Source: Blastomyces gilchristii SLH14081 (taxonomy: Eukaryota; Ascomycota; Eurotiomycetes; Onygenales; Ajellomycetaceae). From it: a stretch of 64,000 bases of DNA. The number at the start of each line of letters is the position of its first letter. Within the stretch, counting starts at the first letter, position 1. A model generated the notes under the pieces. The model was not told the origin of the DNA and ran no database searches. It was given only the letters and a program-made list of their open reading frames with translations. Where the stretch lies: positions 1,681,893 to 1,745,892 of the forward strand of contig NW_003101681.1 of NCBI RefSeq assembly GCF_000003855.2, written 5' to 3'. A program made the translations under genes and the position numbers. Shown piece after piece: positions 12,328 through 22,977 of this stretch.

Positions 12328-12940
12328 CTTCTTTTTTGTTCACGGGGTTGTCAACACTAGATTTGCGTCCGGAAAAGATGGGAAATTAGCTATCTCTGAG
12401 GCATTTCTCGGAGAAATAGCAACGATATAAATAGTACTTAGATCTGGCGCAATGGTTTGGGGACCCATCAGATGGCCGTGGGGCTCGGTCGTTCTCCCCG
12501 CTGCACTGATGGTCCCAGTCCACGAGGGCGGGGAAGAGCGGATATGCCGAGGCCCCGTTTCTCAAATCGCAGACTCGCAGCGAGTTCCGCCAGAAGATAT
12601 CCATGGATGTATGTATATCCGGTATGTGGGGAGGGAGGGTGATCGGCTTTACAAGCGCGAGTTTTCTAATATGCCTTTTCAATCATTCATGGCTATAACT
12701 TGGCGCACACGCCAGTAATGAACTATTAATATGCTAGCAATATCCCTCTCCAGCTAGATATGCCGGGTATAAGATTTGATTTACAGATGATAGCCATGCT
12801 CATCGTTGGAATGCACTGTTAGCACTGTGGATTGGACGAGATTGTGTGGAGGCCTGCTTAGTCACCACAATTTTCTACATTGACGATCCACCACCGCCAG
12901 GACATGACATGAACGCTGCTGAATAGCCCTCACGACGATC
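12328..12940. promoter_or_regulatory. Divergent intergenic region, oxygenase / POP4
   Basis: 613 bp between two divergently transcribed genes, so both promoters must lie here. Short frames on both strands overlap and have no homology that I recognise. No specific binding site is assigned. Confidence 0.45.
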
Positions 12941-13733
12941 ATGGCGCCCTCAGATGCTGCCCCTAATACGCGCGCCCATATTGCGCAGCAGCTGATATCC
13001 CGCGCACATTCACCTGATACAGCTTCAACCATTTTCACGGAGAAAGTAAAGCAGAAACCTCTCTTCCTCGGCCCGACATCCCCCACACCTGCCGATAACC
13101 GCTCTCGCCGACGACTCCACCGCTTGCGAAAGAAGGAATATTTCCTGCGTAAACAAAAACCGAAGCCCCTTTCTGCTCGGGAGAAGAGACTTACTGGCAT
13201 ATATGACCTACCGAAGAAGGAGATCAAATACGACATCTTCAAACGCCTCCACCAGATGTGGATTGAATACATGCACGACGTGCTTGATTTGAAACGGGAC
13301 AACCCCCAAACCTATATTAATCCATTAGTCCATGGGAGTTTAGTGGCCAGCGCGGATTTCCATGGAGCGGAGCTTGAGGTCGTACGTAGCAGATGTGTTA
13401 GTCGCGTTGGTGTGAAGGGCATAGTTGTGCGGGACTCCAAATTTACATTCGTTGTAGTAACAGAGAAAGATGAAGCTAAGAGTAAGTTATAATATCTGTG
13501 CATAATTTCCATTGCCACATATACCATGGGGTTTCTGGCTAACATACTTTCTAGCAATTCCAAAAGAGCATACGATATTTCGTTTCCAAGTGCCCCTTCC
13601 CACCAGCGGCGGCGAACATATGGAAACGGACAAGAGCAATCTTATTTTCGAGCTACATGGCAGCCAGTTCGAGAATAGGCCCGTTGATAGAGCCAACAAA
13701 AAGTTCAAGTGGAGGAATATAGACTATCTTTGA
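12941..13733 (+). CDS. POP4: RNase P / RNase MRP protein subunit POP4 (Rpp29), 239 aa
   Basis: Two exons (12941-13481 and 13555-13733) joined over a 73-bp intron (donor GTAAGT, acceptor TTCTAG) give 239 residues. The N-terminal half is basic and holds RSRRRLHRLRKKE. The C-terminal half is the Rpp29/UPF0086 barrel: NPLVHGSLVASADFHGAELEVV, then GVKGIVVRDSKFTFVVVTE, and after the intron IPKEHTIFRFQVPLP, ending in the FKWRNIDYL tail. The family binds RNase P RNA and helps in 5' maturation of pre-tRNA, and in RNase MRP helps rRNA processing. It acts in the nucleus and nucleolus. The length fits fungal orthologues, and the intron position is confirmed by the continuity of the domain. Confidence 0.93.
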
Positions 13734-15355
13734 GTACCCCAATGTCATAACCTGCAAGCCAACTAGCTACCTCGGAGGGTCCCACGACTTTCTCGAGCAG
13801 AAATAGACACCTGCGTGGGCCTCGTTCAGTATTTCACTCGAACACCGGACGTGGGCCTCTTAACATATCTGGCAAAATAACGACAAGAGGCAATGATCCT
13901 CCTCAAGCAAGGCGGTGAATTTGTTCGTTGGCACCTTATTATTTTCGGCATGTTGATTTCAACCGACGGCAGAAAATCTACAACCATACACGGGGTGTTG
14001 AGGGGAAAGGACAAGCTAAATTTACCTGGAAGAAGAGGGTAATTCTGGATCGCTCGAATCGCGTCCTCCATCTAGCTGGGTATGAAAGAAGTGCCAGTGC
14101 TTTTTCTCGGGCGTCATGCAGGTTACTATGAGTGTCCTGTGTGCGATCGAGAGGGCGGAGGTTCCGTCAAGGGATACATCCTTAACCGTCTTGGATATCT
14201 TCTCCATTTCAATTGGGGATATACTATTGTTTAACCTGGAGAGTCCTCTGGGCGCAGTCGGGGAGATAGGATTGCTGACCGTATGCTGCTCCTAGAGCCT
14301 GGCTGATATACTAGAACTTTTGACAAGGGATGAATGGGTGTCAAATCGTTTGTTGGGACGGGAAACTTCGCGAACTTACATTCCCCTTGACGTGTGTCAT
14401 ATATTATTATCCGTCTATATCACCACGCGGTGCATGATTGTTGTTTACTTCCTTTACCTTGTCTCCCTCCTGTTAGCAACTACGGCGAGATTGAGTGTGG
14501 AATCGACTTCAATGGAATCCATGTTACTTATGGCACGTAATGCTCCGCCAACATGGCCTTCAATTGTTCCCCGCCTTATTCATTGCAACTCCAGTCCATC
14601 AAATTGGTTGCTACCGCTACACCTGCTTCCGAGCATGGCTGTGTGAAATCTTTATCAATTTGTGCATCTTATGTTGGTTCTGGATATTATTGCATGTGCT
14701 TGAGGAAAAGTAAAATTTCAAAACGTTTTAAGGAGTAAATTTATACATTCCTCATCATATCAATACTCAACGTGATGCGTTGTTACATTAGTGGCGTTCA
14801 CCTTGAAACGGTGTCCATTAAGCTAATACAACAACTGGCATAATACCGTCGTCATAATTCAGATGACATATATAGTGAAAGCTTCGCTCTCAACGCTAGT
14901 AGCTCCTCTTATATATCCAGTCGCATCCATTGTCCACTACTTCACGGTAGGCAGGCTGTTGGTGTGTTCGGCTGGCGGGCATTCCACACAAGGTGTGCTA
15001 CTGGGCCTGTTTATTGAGATAGGCAATCCCAATCCTACAGCATGGAGTTATTGTCGACCTTGTTACTTCGAGGTATCTTGCGTTGTATCTTGTTGTTGGC
15101 ACCGTGGTTTGATGTGAAGAGTGGATTCTCAACCATGGCTGGTTCTTGGTAGATAATTAGGTTACGGATGATGTATTCCATTTGAAGTTCCACAGAACAC
15201 GTCGTTTCCAGGCAGACTCGATGCCCCTCTCGGAATGCAAATGCCATGGCTATCGCCAAGTCCTAACCGGCTAATATCGAGGTGCATACCGCCGATGTTC
15301 AGTGGGGTATTGTAAAATATCCACAAAAACTGTAAGAATTTAACAGTTTCCGCAG
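13734..15355. other. Intergenic between POP4 and SEN34, possible gene relic
   Basis: 1.6 kb with no intact gene. One plus-strand stretch (about 14478-14738) reads as a cysteine-containing peptide with a single internal stop and is listed separately. The rest has only short overlapping frames. The 3' ends of POP4 (plus) and SEN34 (minus) face each other here. Confidence 0.45.
14478..14738 (+). pseudogene. Possible relic of a small cysteine-rich protein
   Basis: After an acceptor-like CTCCTGTTAG (ending 14477) one frame reads NYGEIECGIDFNGIHVTYGT. It is then broken by a single TAA at about 14540 and runs on for roughly 65 codons (CSANMAFNCSPPY... GSGYYCMCLRKSK) to a TAA at 14736-14738. The frame holds about seven cysteines, as in small secreted fungal proteins. 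No convincing signal-peptide exon was found upstream, and the family is not recognised. A missed short intron rather than a broken gene is possible. Confidence 0.2.
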
Positions 15356-16288
15356 TCACATTCCAGCCCATTCGAAGCTAAAAGTCCTCACAGCATCAGG
15401 AGAAGTCTCGATATGAGTGTCATCAGGCCACTCTGCACCGCCGATAAGAAAACCTTTCTTGACGCCAGTTCCCAATCTACCACCGGCGACCAGGTTCATG
15501 ATGTCGAATTCTTCATCCCACTCCGCAGAGACGGCTAGGAAGTGGGAGTGGAAACGTAAAGGGTCCCCGGGATATGCAAGGTACTGGCATCCAAATCGGA
15601 GGCCGGGAGATAGGAAGTATCCTTTCGAATGTAAGTGGGCAAAAAGAGGGTACGACTGTGGTACATCTGGAAGAGTGGGAGGCTGAGGGGGTGGAGCTTT
15701 TGGAAATAAACCATCTGATGTTGCGGGGGTGATTCCAAAGACAGCTTCCACGGCAATGGATTGTCTTGAAGGTGTAAGGGCTGAGGAAGGAGTTTGAGTA
15801 GAGCTTTCAAAGAGATGTTCCTCAGACTCTACTTCATTGGAACTTTGAGAAAGCGCTGAACCCTGGATCTGCAATGGCTCTGCCGGTTTAGCAGCGTTTC
15901 TCTTTTCTAATTTCTTGAGTGCTTCCTCTCTCCGTTGTTCCTTACGGCCCGCCTGGGCTAGTGCTGCTTGACGACCTTCTTGCTCGAGACTCTGAAGGTA
16001 ACGATGCCGGTCCTGGTTAGCTAAGTTCTGCATGCCATCCTCATGAACCTTGGCATCATCAACGATATAAGCCACGCCCTTCTCAACTAGTATTCTTGCC
16101 TCCTCTGGCATAAGCTCCAGGGGAAGTCCAAGGAAGACATTCTGCTGGGGAATTTGTGGTAGAGTTCCTATCAGCGCACCACAAATATTGTGCTCCCGAC
16201 GTAGATATGTCGCTATATCGACTGAGAAGAGGAAATAATGTCCGGATACCAGACTTATAGGAACTGGTAGATCTGGGATGCTCCCCAT
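15356..16288 (-). CDS. SEN34: tRNA-splicing endonuclease catalytic subunit SEN34 (310 aa)
   Basis: A single exon of 310 residues. The N-terminal domain (about 8-80, PVPISLVSGHYFLFSVD... LGLPLELMPEEARIL) matches the Sen34 N-terminal fold. A charged coiled middle region (95-135) and a Ser/Pro-rich linker follow. The C-terminal nuclease domain (about 212-310) contains the catalytic triad: Tyr239 in YPGDPLRFHSHF, His247 in the same motif, and a Lys at 277/278 in GVKKGFLIGG. Sen34 cuts the 3' splice site of intron-containing pre-tRNAs as part of the Sen2/Sen15/Sen34/Sen54 complex. A natural substrate, the intron-bearing tRNA-Leu(CAA), lies about 8 kb away. Confidence 0.94.
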   Translation of the reverse strand: MGSIPDLPVPISLVSGHYFLFSVDIATYLRREHNICGALIGTLPQIPQQNVFLGLPLELMPEEARILVEKGVAYIVDDAKVHEDGMQNLANQDRHRYLQSLEQEGRQAALAQAGRKEQRREEALKKLEKRNAAKPAEPLQIQGSALSQSSNEVESEEHLFESSTQTPSSALTPSRQSIAVEAVFGITPATSDGLFPKAPPPQPPTLPDVPQSYPLFAHLHSKGYFLSPGLRFGCQYLAYPGDPLRFHSHFLAVSAEWDEEFDIMNLVAGGRLGTGVKKGFLIGGAEWPDDTHIETSPDAVRTFSFEWAGM

Positions 16289-16843
16289 GGTGATCTATGG
16301 GTCATTGACCCGGAGCATCAAACAATGGCTCTACCCCGTATCGAGTCAACTAGTGGGAAGATGTTAGCCATTTACAGTTTATGCCATGGGTATCATTGAT
16401 ATATAGCAGTGTGCGTGTAATGAATCATAAGAAAATTTACGTTTCTCGTCACACGAATCCAGATTGTAACTGAGTTTTTCAGGGGATTGACAGATTTGTA
16501 GAGGATTAATCATTTAGGAAGGGAGTGGCTATCTCAAGAATGGCATTTCGATTTTTCACTTACCAGTTACACATTGTCATGAGCGTCAAATGGTTGACCA
16601 TCCTCAGTGGGTTAGGATTTCGAAGTTGTTTGAAAATGGGAAGAAAATTTGTTCTCTCAGCATGCTCAGCCTTGATTTCAATTACGAACTAACTACTTTT
16701 GGATTAATAGGCCACTATGCACGCCGTGCAATCATGTGACTTGGGTCTCCCCCGCTTGGTCTCAACTTCAAACACAGCATGCCAATGTTCAATGCTAGCA
16801 TTTACTATTATTTTACGCATATAAGGCAGTGTCGTTACCTCCA
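16289..16843. promoter_or_regulatory. Divergent intergenic region, SEN34 / small membrane protein gene
   Basis: 555 bp between the SEN34 start on the minus strand and the next start on the plus strand. AT-rich patches and no recognisable gene. It must include the SEN34 promoter. Confidence 0.4.
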
Positions 16844-17164
16844 ATGAACGTCATATGGCTTCTCAGCCTCCTTTTTCTGGGACCGTTTCTCCTCTTTCTA
16901 GGTGAGTACCTACACGAATACCACATACGTAATTATCGGCCTGAGCTAACTCAGGTTACAGCGTTCTTGGTGTTGACCTCCTGCCTCGGGGATAGCTTCC
17001 GTGCCCGCATTGCAGGTTTCTCTATCAACCCCCGAGAGGCCATCTACGATCGTAGTTATTTACGGACGATGACGAATAGCGGTTCTGCTATGTCCGAGCA
17101 GATTGAGCTGGAGGATATGTTAAGAGATCGTGCGGATGGTTATGACAGTGATGATGCCTTATGA
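16844..17164 (+). CDS. Small predicted membrane protein with acidic tail (86 aa spliced)
   Basis: The first ATG is at 16844 and opens MNVIWLLSLLFLGPFLLFL. A 60-bp intron is likely at 16902-16961: donor GTGAGT, branch-like GCTAAC, acceptor TTACAG. Splicing (16844-16901, 16962-17164) gives 86 residues, with a hydrophobic N-terminus that continues into AFLVLTSCLG as one long or two short membrane segments. A hydrophilic part (NPREAIYDRSYLRTM) and an acidic C-terminus (DGYDSDDAL) follow. The intron is a multiple of three with no stop, so an unspliced 106-residue form is also open. I do not recognise the family. Clean splice signals and position between conserved genes argue that it is real. Confidence 0.55.
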   Translation: MNVIWLLSLLFLGPFLLFLGEYLHEYHIRNYRPELTQVTAFLVLTSCLGDSFRARIAGFSINPREAIYDRSYLRTMTNSGSAMSEQIELEDMLRDRADGYDSDDAL

Positions 17165-17215
17165 TCGAGATATAGGTTACAACTTCAATCGCCCAGGAAA
17201 ATAATTTGGAGATGA

Positions 17216-18525
17216 TTAGAATTCTAGATGTTCTTTGCTCGTTCCACCTGAAGCGCCACCCTGCTGTGCTTCGTTATCCCCCTCCACGGGTGGCAGGCTA
17301 AATGGCTTAATCGCGAATTTCCTCCTGCTAAGAGTGAAGGCCCAATCGTCGCCCAAACTGCTATCCCCGCCCCCTCCTCCTCGCTCATGCAGAACGGGCA
17401 GCCGGTGGATTTTGAGCATACCCTGTGGTGGTTCTTCCTGTGCTGTGGCTGCTCCCGATGTTGCAGATGGGCTGGCATCGGATAGATGTGGGAATGGTGC
17501 GAGCTCGATAACACCGTCGCTCAACAGTTCAATCCATCGAGTGAGTCCCGAGGCTCTAGGGTATAGGAATAATGGGAGGGTAATCATCGCCGTTACGCGA
17601 TTGGAGTACGACGACAGAATGGCGCGCATGGAATGCAGAAACTGCAATACGTGTTCGGGTTGGCTGGCATGTTGGGGGGATAAAGCTGGAGAAAGCAGGG
17701 ATGGAATTATTATTCGGTGGATGATATTTGGGGGTGAAGTTGATATTGCGGTAGACAGTCGATGGAGAGCAGATGTATACGGAGATGCAGTTGGTGTTGA
17801 GGAGGTTGAAAGAGGGATGTAATTTATAGAAGGGAGAGAGGGATGGGCCAGGCGCTTCGTTAAATCAAACGTGTGACAGAACACCTGCGGTGCCGGGGAG
17901 GATTGTGATGAATCTGCAGTTTTCTCTGCTGTTGGAGCAGGGGCTGTTTAAATAATTAGCCATTCGCGTACTTCCTCAGACACCCTGACCAAACCATGCT
18001 CCTCGTCATGGGGGAAATAGACACAAAAATACTATCGACCAACATACGTCTAGACCCTGCGACGCCAGCGCCAAATTCGCCCAATCGCTCGTATCTCCAG
18101 GCTATTTTCATTTTCTCTCCTGCGCTTTTACTAGGTTTATCATCTGCAGTTTCTCCCGCTCCAACAAGCCCAGGAAGAGCCCTCCCCCATTGCTCACCAA
18201 CACCAATGATATGAAGTTGGTGCTCTTGAACCACACCCTCAGCAGCGAAATACCTCAGCAAAGCACCGGCAAAATCGGTTGTACCGCTTTCTTCAATCAG
18301 AAGCGAATTCCCCAGCACTAATCCTGCATGCCCGGCTAATAAATTATCTAAGGTTGGAGTACCGGTGGACGTGGTCTGTCGCCCATCGATAGGTGAGGGG
18401 CGGAGTCCTAAAGTAGGCTTGGTGGGCGGTTGCGGAGGCTGCGACGGTTGCGAACTGGGTAGATTGGGAGCAATTCCACGGGGTGAGCCTGGCGATAGAC
18501 CTATATTCCTTTTGCGGAATGACAT
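17216..18525 (-). CDS. ELP4: Elongator complex subunit ELP4 (PAXNEB), 401 aa
   Basis: Two exons (18525-18048 and 17943-17216) with donor GTATGT and acceptor TTAAACAG give 401 residues. The N-terminal MSFRKRN and the following RPSPIDGRQTTSTGTPTLDNLLAGHAGLVLGNS segment are hallmarks of Elp4. A RecA-like fold follows (LLIEESGTTDFAGALLRYF, then EKMKIAWRYERLGEFG), and after the intron VFCHTFDLTKRL, a second hallmark. Elp4 forms the Elp4-5-6 ring, a RecA-type hexamer without ATPase P-loop function in most members, that serves Elongator in wobble-uridine modification of tRNAs. A Gly/Ser-rich stretch (HERGGGGGDSS) near the C-terminus is low complexity. Divergent from RPB8, with 431 bp between the start codons. 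Confidence 0.93.
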
Positions 18526-18956
18526 GATAGCGAACAAAAGAGGATGTTGAAAAATTTCTACATATAGCTTATGAGAATCAAGAAGTTCGTCACAAAATAA
18601 CTTAAAAAGAGCCAAGGGCGAGAGATATTTACTGCTGCTTTAGGGGACCCCACCGCTTTAATGTGTAGTTAAGTTAACTACGGAAGAATTAGTCATAAAG
18701 CAGCACCACAACGCGCCCAAAAAAATTGATAAGATAAGCCGCAAAAGAGCCTTTTTCCCAACAGCACCGCAAGGTCTTAGGACCAGATCAAACCCGGAAC
18801 GGACAGCGCATTATTTCTACAATTCTCCAGGCAATACCCACCAAACTCGTATAGCGCATTTATCTTACAGCTCAAAAGAAAAGGCGCAAAACCCTACCTC
18901 TAACTGCACGGGCCCGCAACCTGCGGCCGATTCCCTCCGCCTCCGCCGCTGCAACC
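18526..18956. promoter_or_regulatory. Bidirectional promoter region ELP4 / RPB8
   Basis: 431 bp between divergent start codons of two housekeeping genes. No specific motif is assigned with confidence. Confidence 0.45.
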
Positions 18957-19525
18957 ATGTCAGACCCCGTCCTTTTCGAAGACACCTTTACCATCACCTC
19001 CATCAATGCGCAAAAATACGACCGTGTAGCGCGCATCAGCTGTACCTCTTCCGACAACCTGACAACTTTCACCCTCGATGTGAACACAGAACTATATCCC
19101 GTCTCGACAGGAGAGTCATTGTCCCTCGCGCTTGCGTCTACGCTTGCTCTCGATGGAAAAGATGATAGCGCGGGTGGTAAAGGTGCTTGGAGGGATGTTG
19201 GCATGGGGGAGCAAACGCTGGCGAACGACTATGACTACGTATGCCATGGGAAGGTGTATCGGTTTGAAGAAGGGAATACGGCGGAGAATATGTGAGTTGG
19301 AGATTTGTTTGAATACATCGTATTTATTTGTTCTGCTCTTTTTTTTCCTTTTTTCTTTTCTTTTTAATTTTTTACCATAGAAGTTGGAGCTAATAGAATG
19401 CCTCTTTGATCTTGTGTAGGTCTGTTTTCGTTTCGTTCGGAGGGCTTTTGCTCTACTTGGAAGGCCCATATAAGAAGCTTAATCCGCTCAGGATCGATTA
19501 TATCTACCTTCTGATGAAAAAGTAG
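18957..19525 (+). CDS. RPB8: RNA polymerase I/II/III shared subunit RPB8 (RPABC3), 146 aa
   Basis: Two exons (18957-19291 and 19420-19525) around a 128-bp intron (donor GTGAGT, acceptor GTGTAG) give 146 residues, exactly the family size. It begins MSDPVLFEDTFTITSIN and continues with KYDRVARISCTSSDN and LDVNTELYPVSTGESLSLALASTL. The middle holds YDYVCHGKVYRFEE. The second exon supplies FVSFGGLLLYLEGPYKKL and the terminal RIDYIYLLMKK, all characteristic of Rpb8. The subunit is an OB-fold protein common to all three nuclear RNA polymerases, Pol III included, which transcribes tRNA genes. Confidence 0.96.
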
Positions 19526-19926
19526 CGGATATAAACTCATATACCTAGGGAGAAAGTTCAAGTTTTTTTTTACTTGGTGACTTCAGCGCCTATTCTCGAT
19601 GTGATACACGCGCATGACCAACCTGCGGAACCCAATAGGTTCAAATGAACGGAGATGCAAAAATTCAGTTAGAATAATATTCTTTAGAGCTTGGGCATTG
19701 AGCGTGGGCGTTTTCTCTCATTCTTGTAGTTATTATTATTATAATACCTGAAAATAAAACTAGGACAAAGCTCGAAAGGGGTGTCTGTGAGAAAGAAACC
19801 AAACTTGTGTCAACTCTATCAGGGCGTGCAACGGAAAGCCAAGCCAAAGATAAATGATAGAGGGAAGCGGAAAGAAAACAAAATGAAAATAAAGAGAAAC
19901 GAAGGTAATGGAGAAAAAGGCTCCAT
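19526..19926. other. Intergenic, 3' regions of convergent genes
   Basis: 401 bp between the RPB8 stop and the end of the minus-strand Nudix gene. AT-rich with short A/T runs. No feature seen. Confidence 0.5.
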
Positions 19927-21012
19927 TTAGAGATTCGGGTACCCGAGCTTTCGGTGCATTCTAGAACAGATCTCCTCATAATCAGACTCCCCTTCTGGTG
20001 TGATAAACCCATGTCTGACGAGGAAGTCGACAATAACTATTCCGCAGTTAGACTTGAATTTACCCTTCTTCAGCTCCGTAATAACGTCATTGATCGGCAT
20101 CAGAATGAAATTAGCCGCCTCGTTATCATTCGGCTTAAGAATGACATTGGCAGGAAGCTTGAGATCGTAGATATATTCGCATTCCGGTTGCAATAGCCCC
20201 TTTTCACCACCAGCATCCGCACCCCGTTCGTAGATGTAGCGTAAAGCACCGGTCGCTATCGCGTTCTTCGCCACTTCCCTCGGGATAGATGCTTCCTCAT
20301 CGGCCTCCCGCAACATGCATTCAAACGGGGTTTCACCCGTTGCCATACCACCGGCAACGCTGTTATCCAACATTCCCGGAAATGTTGACTTTGTCTCCGA
20401 GCGTTTTGGGACCCAAAGCAGGTACTCTCCCTTGTCGTTCACGACGTAGGCTGTCATGTGGATGCCCCAGGTCTGGATACCAAAGAGACATGCCGCCGCA
20501 CGCTCCATGCTGCCGAGCACCTCTTCCTTCCCGGGGATGCGGATGGGGTAGTTTTCATTGCGCCACGCCTTCCCTTTAATGACGTCGAATGTATCACGGG
20601 CCGTTTGGAGTGTGTCGTTGATTAACTTAGTGCGCTCATCTGCTGTTGCACCTATGGGTGACATAAGAGTTATCGTGCTGGACTCTCCTTCTGCGCTCTT
20701 GACCACCTTCCATGTTGGTTCAGGCCACGGGAACTTTTCGACTATCTCATTCCTCATGTAGCCGAGGATTTGGGGGTAGCCATTGATTTTGAATGCATGG
20801 AAGGCGGAAACGTATTTCCTGTAGGCCTCAACGTCCTGCTGCATATACGGGAACCTGAAGAAGATCGCGTTGTCAGCTTGATGATATATGTTAAATATAT
20901 GGTTGATGTAGGGTAGGAGGGTATACGAATCACACTCGTGGACTATATCGAGGTAGGATTTGAGTTTTGTTTGTGGTATTTTTGTTTGCGTTGGTTTCGT
21001 TGATTCCGACAT
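19927..21012 (-). CDS. Nudix hydrolase with N-terminal DUF4743, thiamine-pyrophosphokinase-related type (361 aa)
   Basis: A single exon of 361 residues. Residues 15-160 match the DUF4743 arrangement (SYLDIVHECDSYTLLPY... FKINGYPQILGYM... PWPEPTWKV). From about 165 on comes a Nudix domain: FGIQTWGIHMTAYV, then LLWVPKRSETKSTFPGMLDN. The Nudix box is at 222-244 (GMATGETPFECMLREADEEAS), fitting G-x5-E-x7-RE-x2-EE with the usual following Gly replaced. Such proteins (yeast YJR142W type) hydrolyse oxidised or damaged thiamine phosphates, an activity reported for relatives and inferred here. It is the last gene before the AT-rich transposon block, with its start 435 bp from the first LINE fragment. 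Confidence 0.92.
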   Translation of the reverse strand: MSESTKPTQTKIPQTKLKSYLDIVHECDSYTLLPYINHIFNIYHQADNAIFFRFPYMQQDVEAYRKYVSAFHAFKINGYPQILGYMRNEIVEKFPWPEPTWKVVKSAEGESSTITLMSPIGATADERTKLINDTLQTARDTFDVIKGKAWRNENYPIRIPGKEEVLGSMERAAACLFGIQTWGIHMTAYVVNDKGEYLLWVPKRSETKSTFPGMLDNSVAGGMATGETPFECMLREADEEASIPREVAKNAIATGALRYIYERGADAGGEKGLLQPECEYIYDLKLPANVILKPNDNEAANFILMPINDVITELKKGKFKSNCGIVIVDFLVRHGFITPEGESDYEEICSRMHRKLGYPNL

Positions 21013-21446
21013 TTTTGTACGGATTGTATGTCGAGTATAGATAGAGTCAGGGTAAATCCAAGAATGATTGAATTGTATTTGTGAGAAATGACTTCATCAA
21101 AGTAAAGAGTCAAGCAAGGTCTGCTTTGATGAGGGACTGGATTGTTGGTATAACTAATAGATCTGTTGGCTGTTCTGTTGAAATATGTGGGAGAGAGGGG
21201 CGTCCTTTTTTAAATTGCCGGAGGGGCTTAGTTATCGATAAGGCATCCTCCGCCGGCAATATCTCTTTCTCACAAAAATTGAGTGAAAGGAAACCGATCT
21301 GCAACCAGCGCACAAAGGCTCAGGCCTCCATAATTTTGAACCTTCATTGAACAGCAGCCGGCCACATAGCTAATAACAGAGGGATCCTGCAGCGCTAAGT
21401 CGCATGAAATATTTGTGGAAGGTGTAAAGCTTGCTTGATTGAAAAG
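21013..21446. promoter_or_regulatory. Promoter side of the Nudix gene and edge of the gene island
   Basis: About 430 bp of normal composition. The switch to AT-rich sequence is abrupt at about 21447, exactly where a LINE tail begins. Confidence 0.5.
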
Positions 21447-21660
21447 GTTGCTATTATTATTATTATTCTTCAATTATAGATGTATGCAGTCAGAGACTAT
21501 GACATCTACCTGAGAAATTTCAGTTCTCAGGGTTTTTCTAGAATTTATACAGTCAATTATATACTTATTAATTTCAGACATGCAATATTTAGAAAATTCC
21601 AGCTCAGAATACTTAACATCTTTTGATACTCTGAAATTATTTAAAAGATATATAAAGAAA
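21447..21660 (-). mobile_element. 5'-truncated 3' end of the Tad1-like LINE
   Basis: Reads on the plus strand as (ATT)n followed by TTCTTCAATTATAGATGTA, which is the reverse complement of the LINE 3' end seen at 38300-38383 and 40290-40341. Similarity runs through the CCAGCTCAGAATA motif and then fades through a deletion near 21610. It marks the left edge of the AT-rich block. Right limit approximate. Confidence 0.8.
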
Positions 21661-22335
21661 AAGATGTCAGATTGCCTCTTTTGCAAGCTGACTGCTTTCA
21701 CTTACACACTTGATAAAGCTGTTAATTCATACAATCAGCAATTACAAGCTCTTTATAAAAAGTCATATAGCAGCTAGCTTCTTATAAATTATAATAATAA
21801 TTAACTACTTCAAGAACTTCTTCATTAGATTATATTTCTCTTATATATAAGAATTTACTTTAATCATTGCTATATTCTTTCACTATATACTATTATTATA
21901 TACACAAGCTATAAATTAACTTTAATTAAATTATTTCATTTAGTAATTTTATAATAATTTCATCTCTATTAATTATTCAGATCTGTTAATCTCTTATTCA
22001 ATCACTGATTTTACACTTTTCACAGCAAGTATTTATTTAATTATTTTTATTGATTTTTCAATTAATATCTGTTAATTTTTTATTAACTGTTAATCTCTGT
22101 GAATTTTTCACAGTAAGTACTTTACTTAATTACTTTTATTAATTTTTTATTCAATATTTAATCTATGTATTTTTATAAATGAAAATATAAATAATGATAG
22201 AAAAGTTCGTAAAGTAGTTAATTAATATTATAAAAAGTTAACTATAATTCAAAAATTACATAAGTTAATATAGAATTATAAATATACACTGACTTTTTAT
22301 ATATAAGATAAAATAATTAATAAGACAGTTAAAAC
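21661..22335. other. AT-rich relic sequence
   Basis: Very AT-rich, with repeated phrases (ACAGTAAGTA.TT..TTAATTA at about 22025 and 22110, a diverged internal duplication). Presumably an old, heavily mutated transposon. No class assigned. The target site of the TRIM (AAAAC) ends it at 22335. Confidence 0.5.
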
Positions 22336-22448
22336 TGTTGGAGCTACTACACAAGCCCTAACCCACGTGACCCACACACATATATTTAGCTTTCACTAGC
22401 TACTAGTTAGATAACAACAACAACTAACCACGTTCAACCTCTCTCACA
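22336..22448 (+). repeat. 5' LTR of the TRIM
   Basis: 113 bp, TG...CA termini, identical to 23538-23650. Contains CACGTG at about 22374. Confidence 0.9.
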
Positions 22449-22977
22449 GGTTATGAAGCTCTTGCACTTCTACGAAGCATTATAACCATGCAATAATCAT
22501 ACAATAAGCTTTTCAAATAGCTGCTTCTTTCATTCAAATACCTCATATCAAATGCCTGTCAATACTAGATCGATCAACCGCGAAGAGATCTCAGAGAATC
22601 AGATAGCTGGATCCTTTCCAACATCAATAACCGCGCGAAGACAACAAGAATAATCAAGCCCAAGATAATCCTCCAGAACGCGAAGATATGACAGACTGCA
22701 ATGAAGCCATCATTCTGAGACAGCATATTGCTCAGTTGAATGACAAGAACACAAAAAAATCCTGATAATGATGCCCAATAACAATGCCAATAACAATATC
22801 AATATCAAAAATACTGTGGATCCGGAGGTCAGATTTCACAAAACCATAACCATAATCAAAACCATAACCCTGTGGTATCAGCGATATCATGGATATAACC
22901 ATAACCTGTGGTGTCAATGATGTCACGGACATAATCATAACCATAACCACCAATATCAACGCCAAAACAATGGAAAT

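Noticed and set aside
16829..16843. Upstream GTG start adding MSLPP to the small membrane protein
   Set aside because: GTG is not a normal nuclear start codon in fungi, and the in-frame ATG at 16844 lies directly before the hydrophobic segment.
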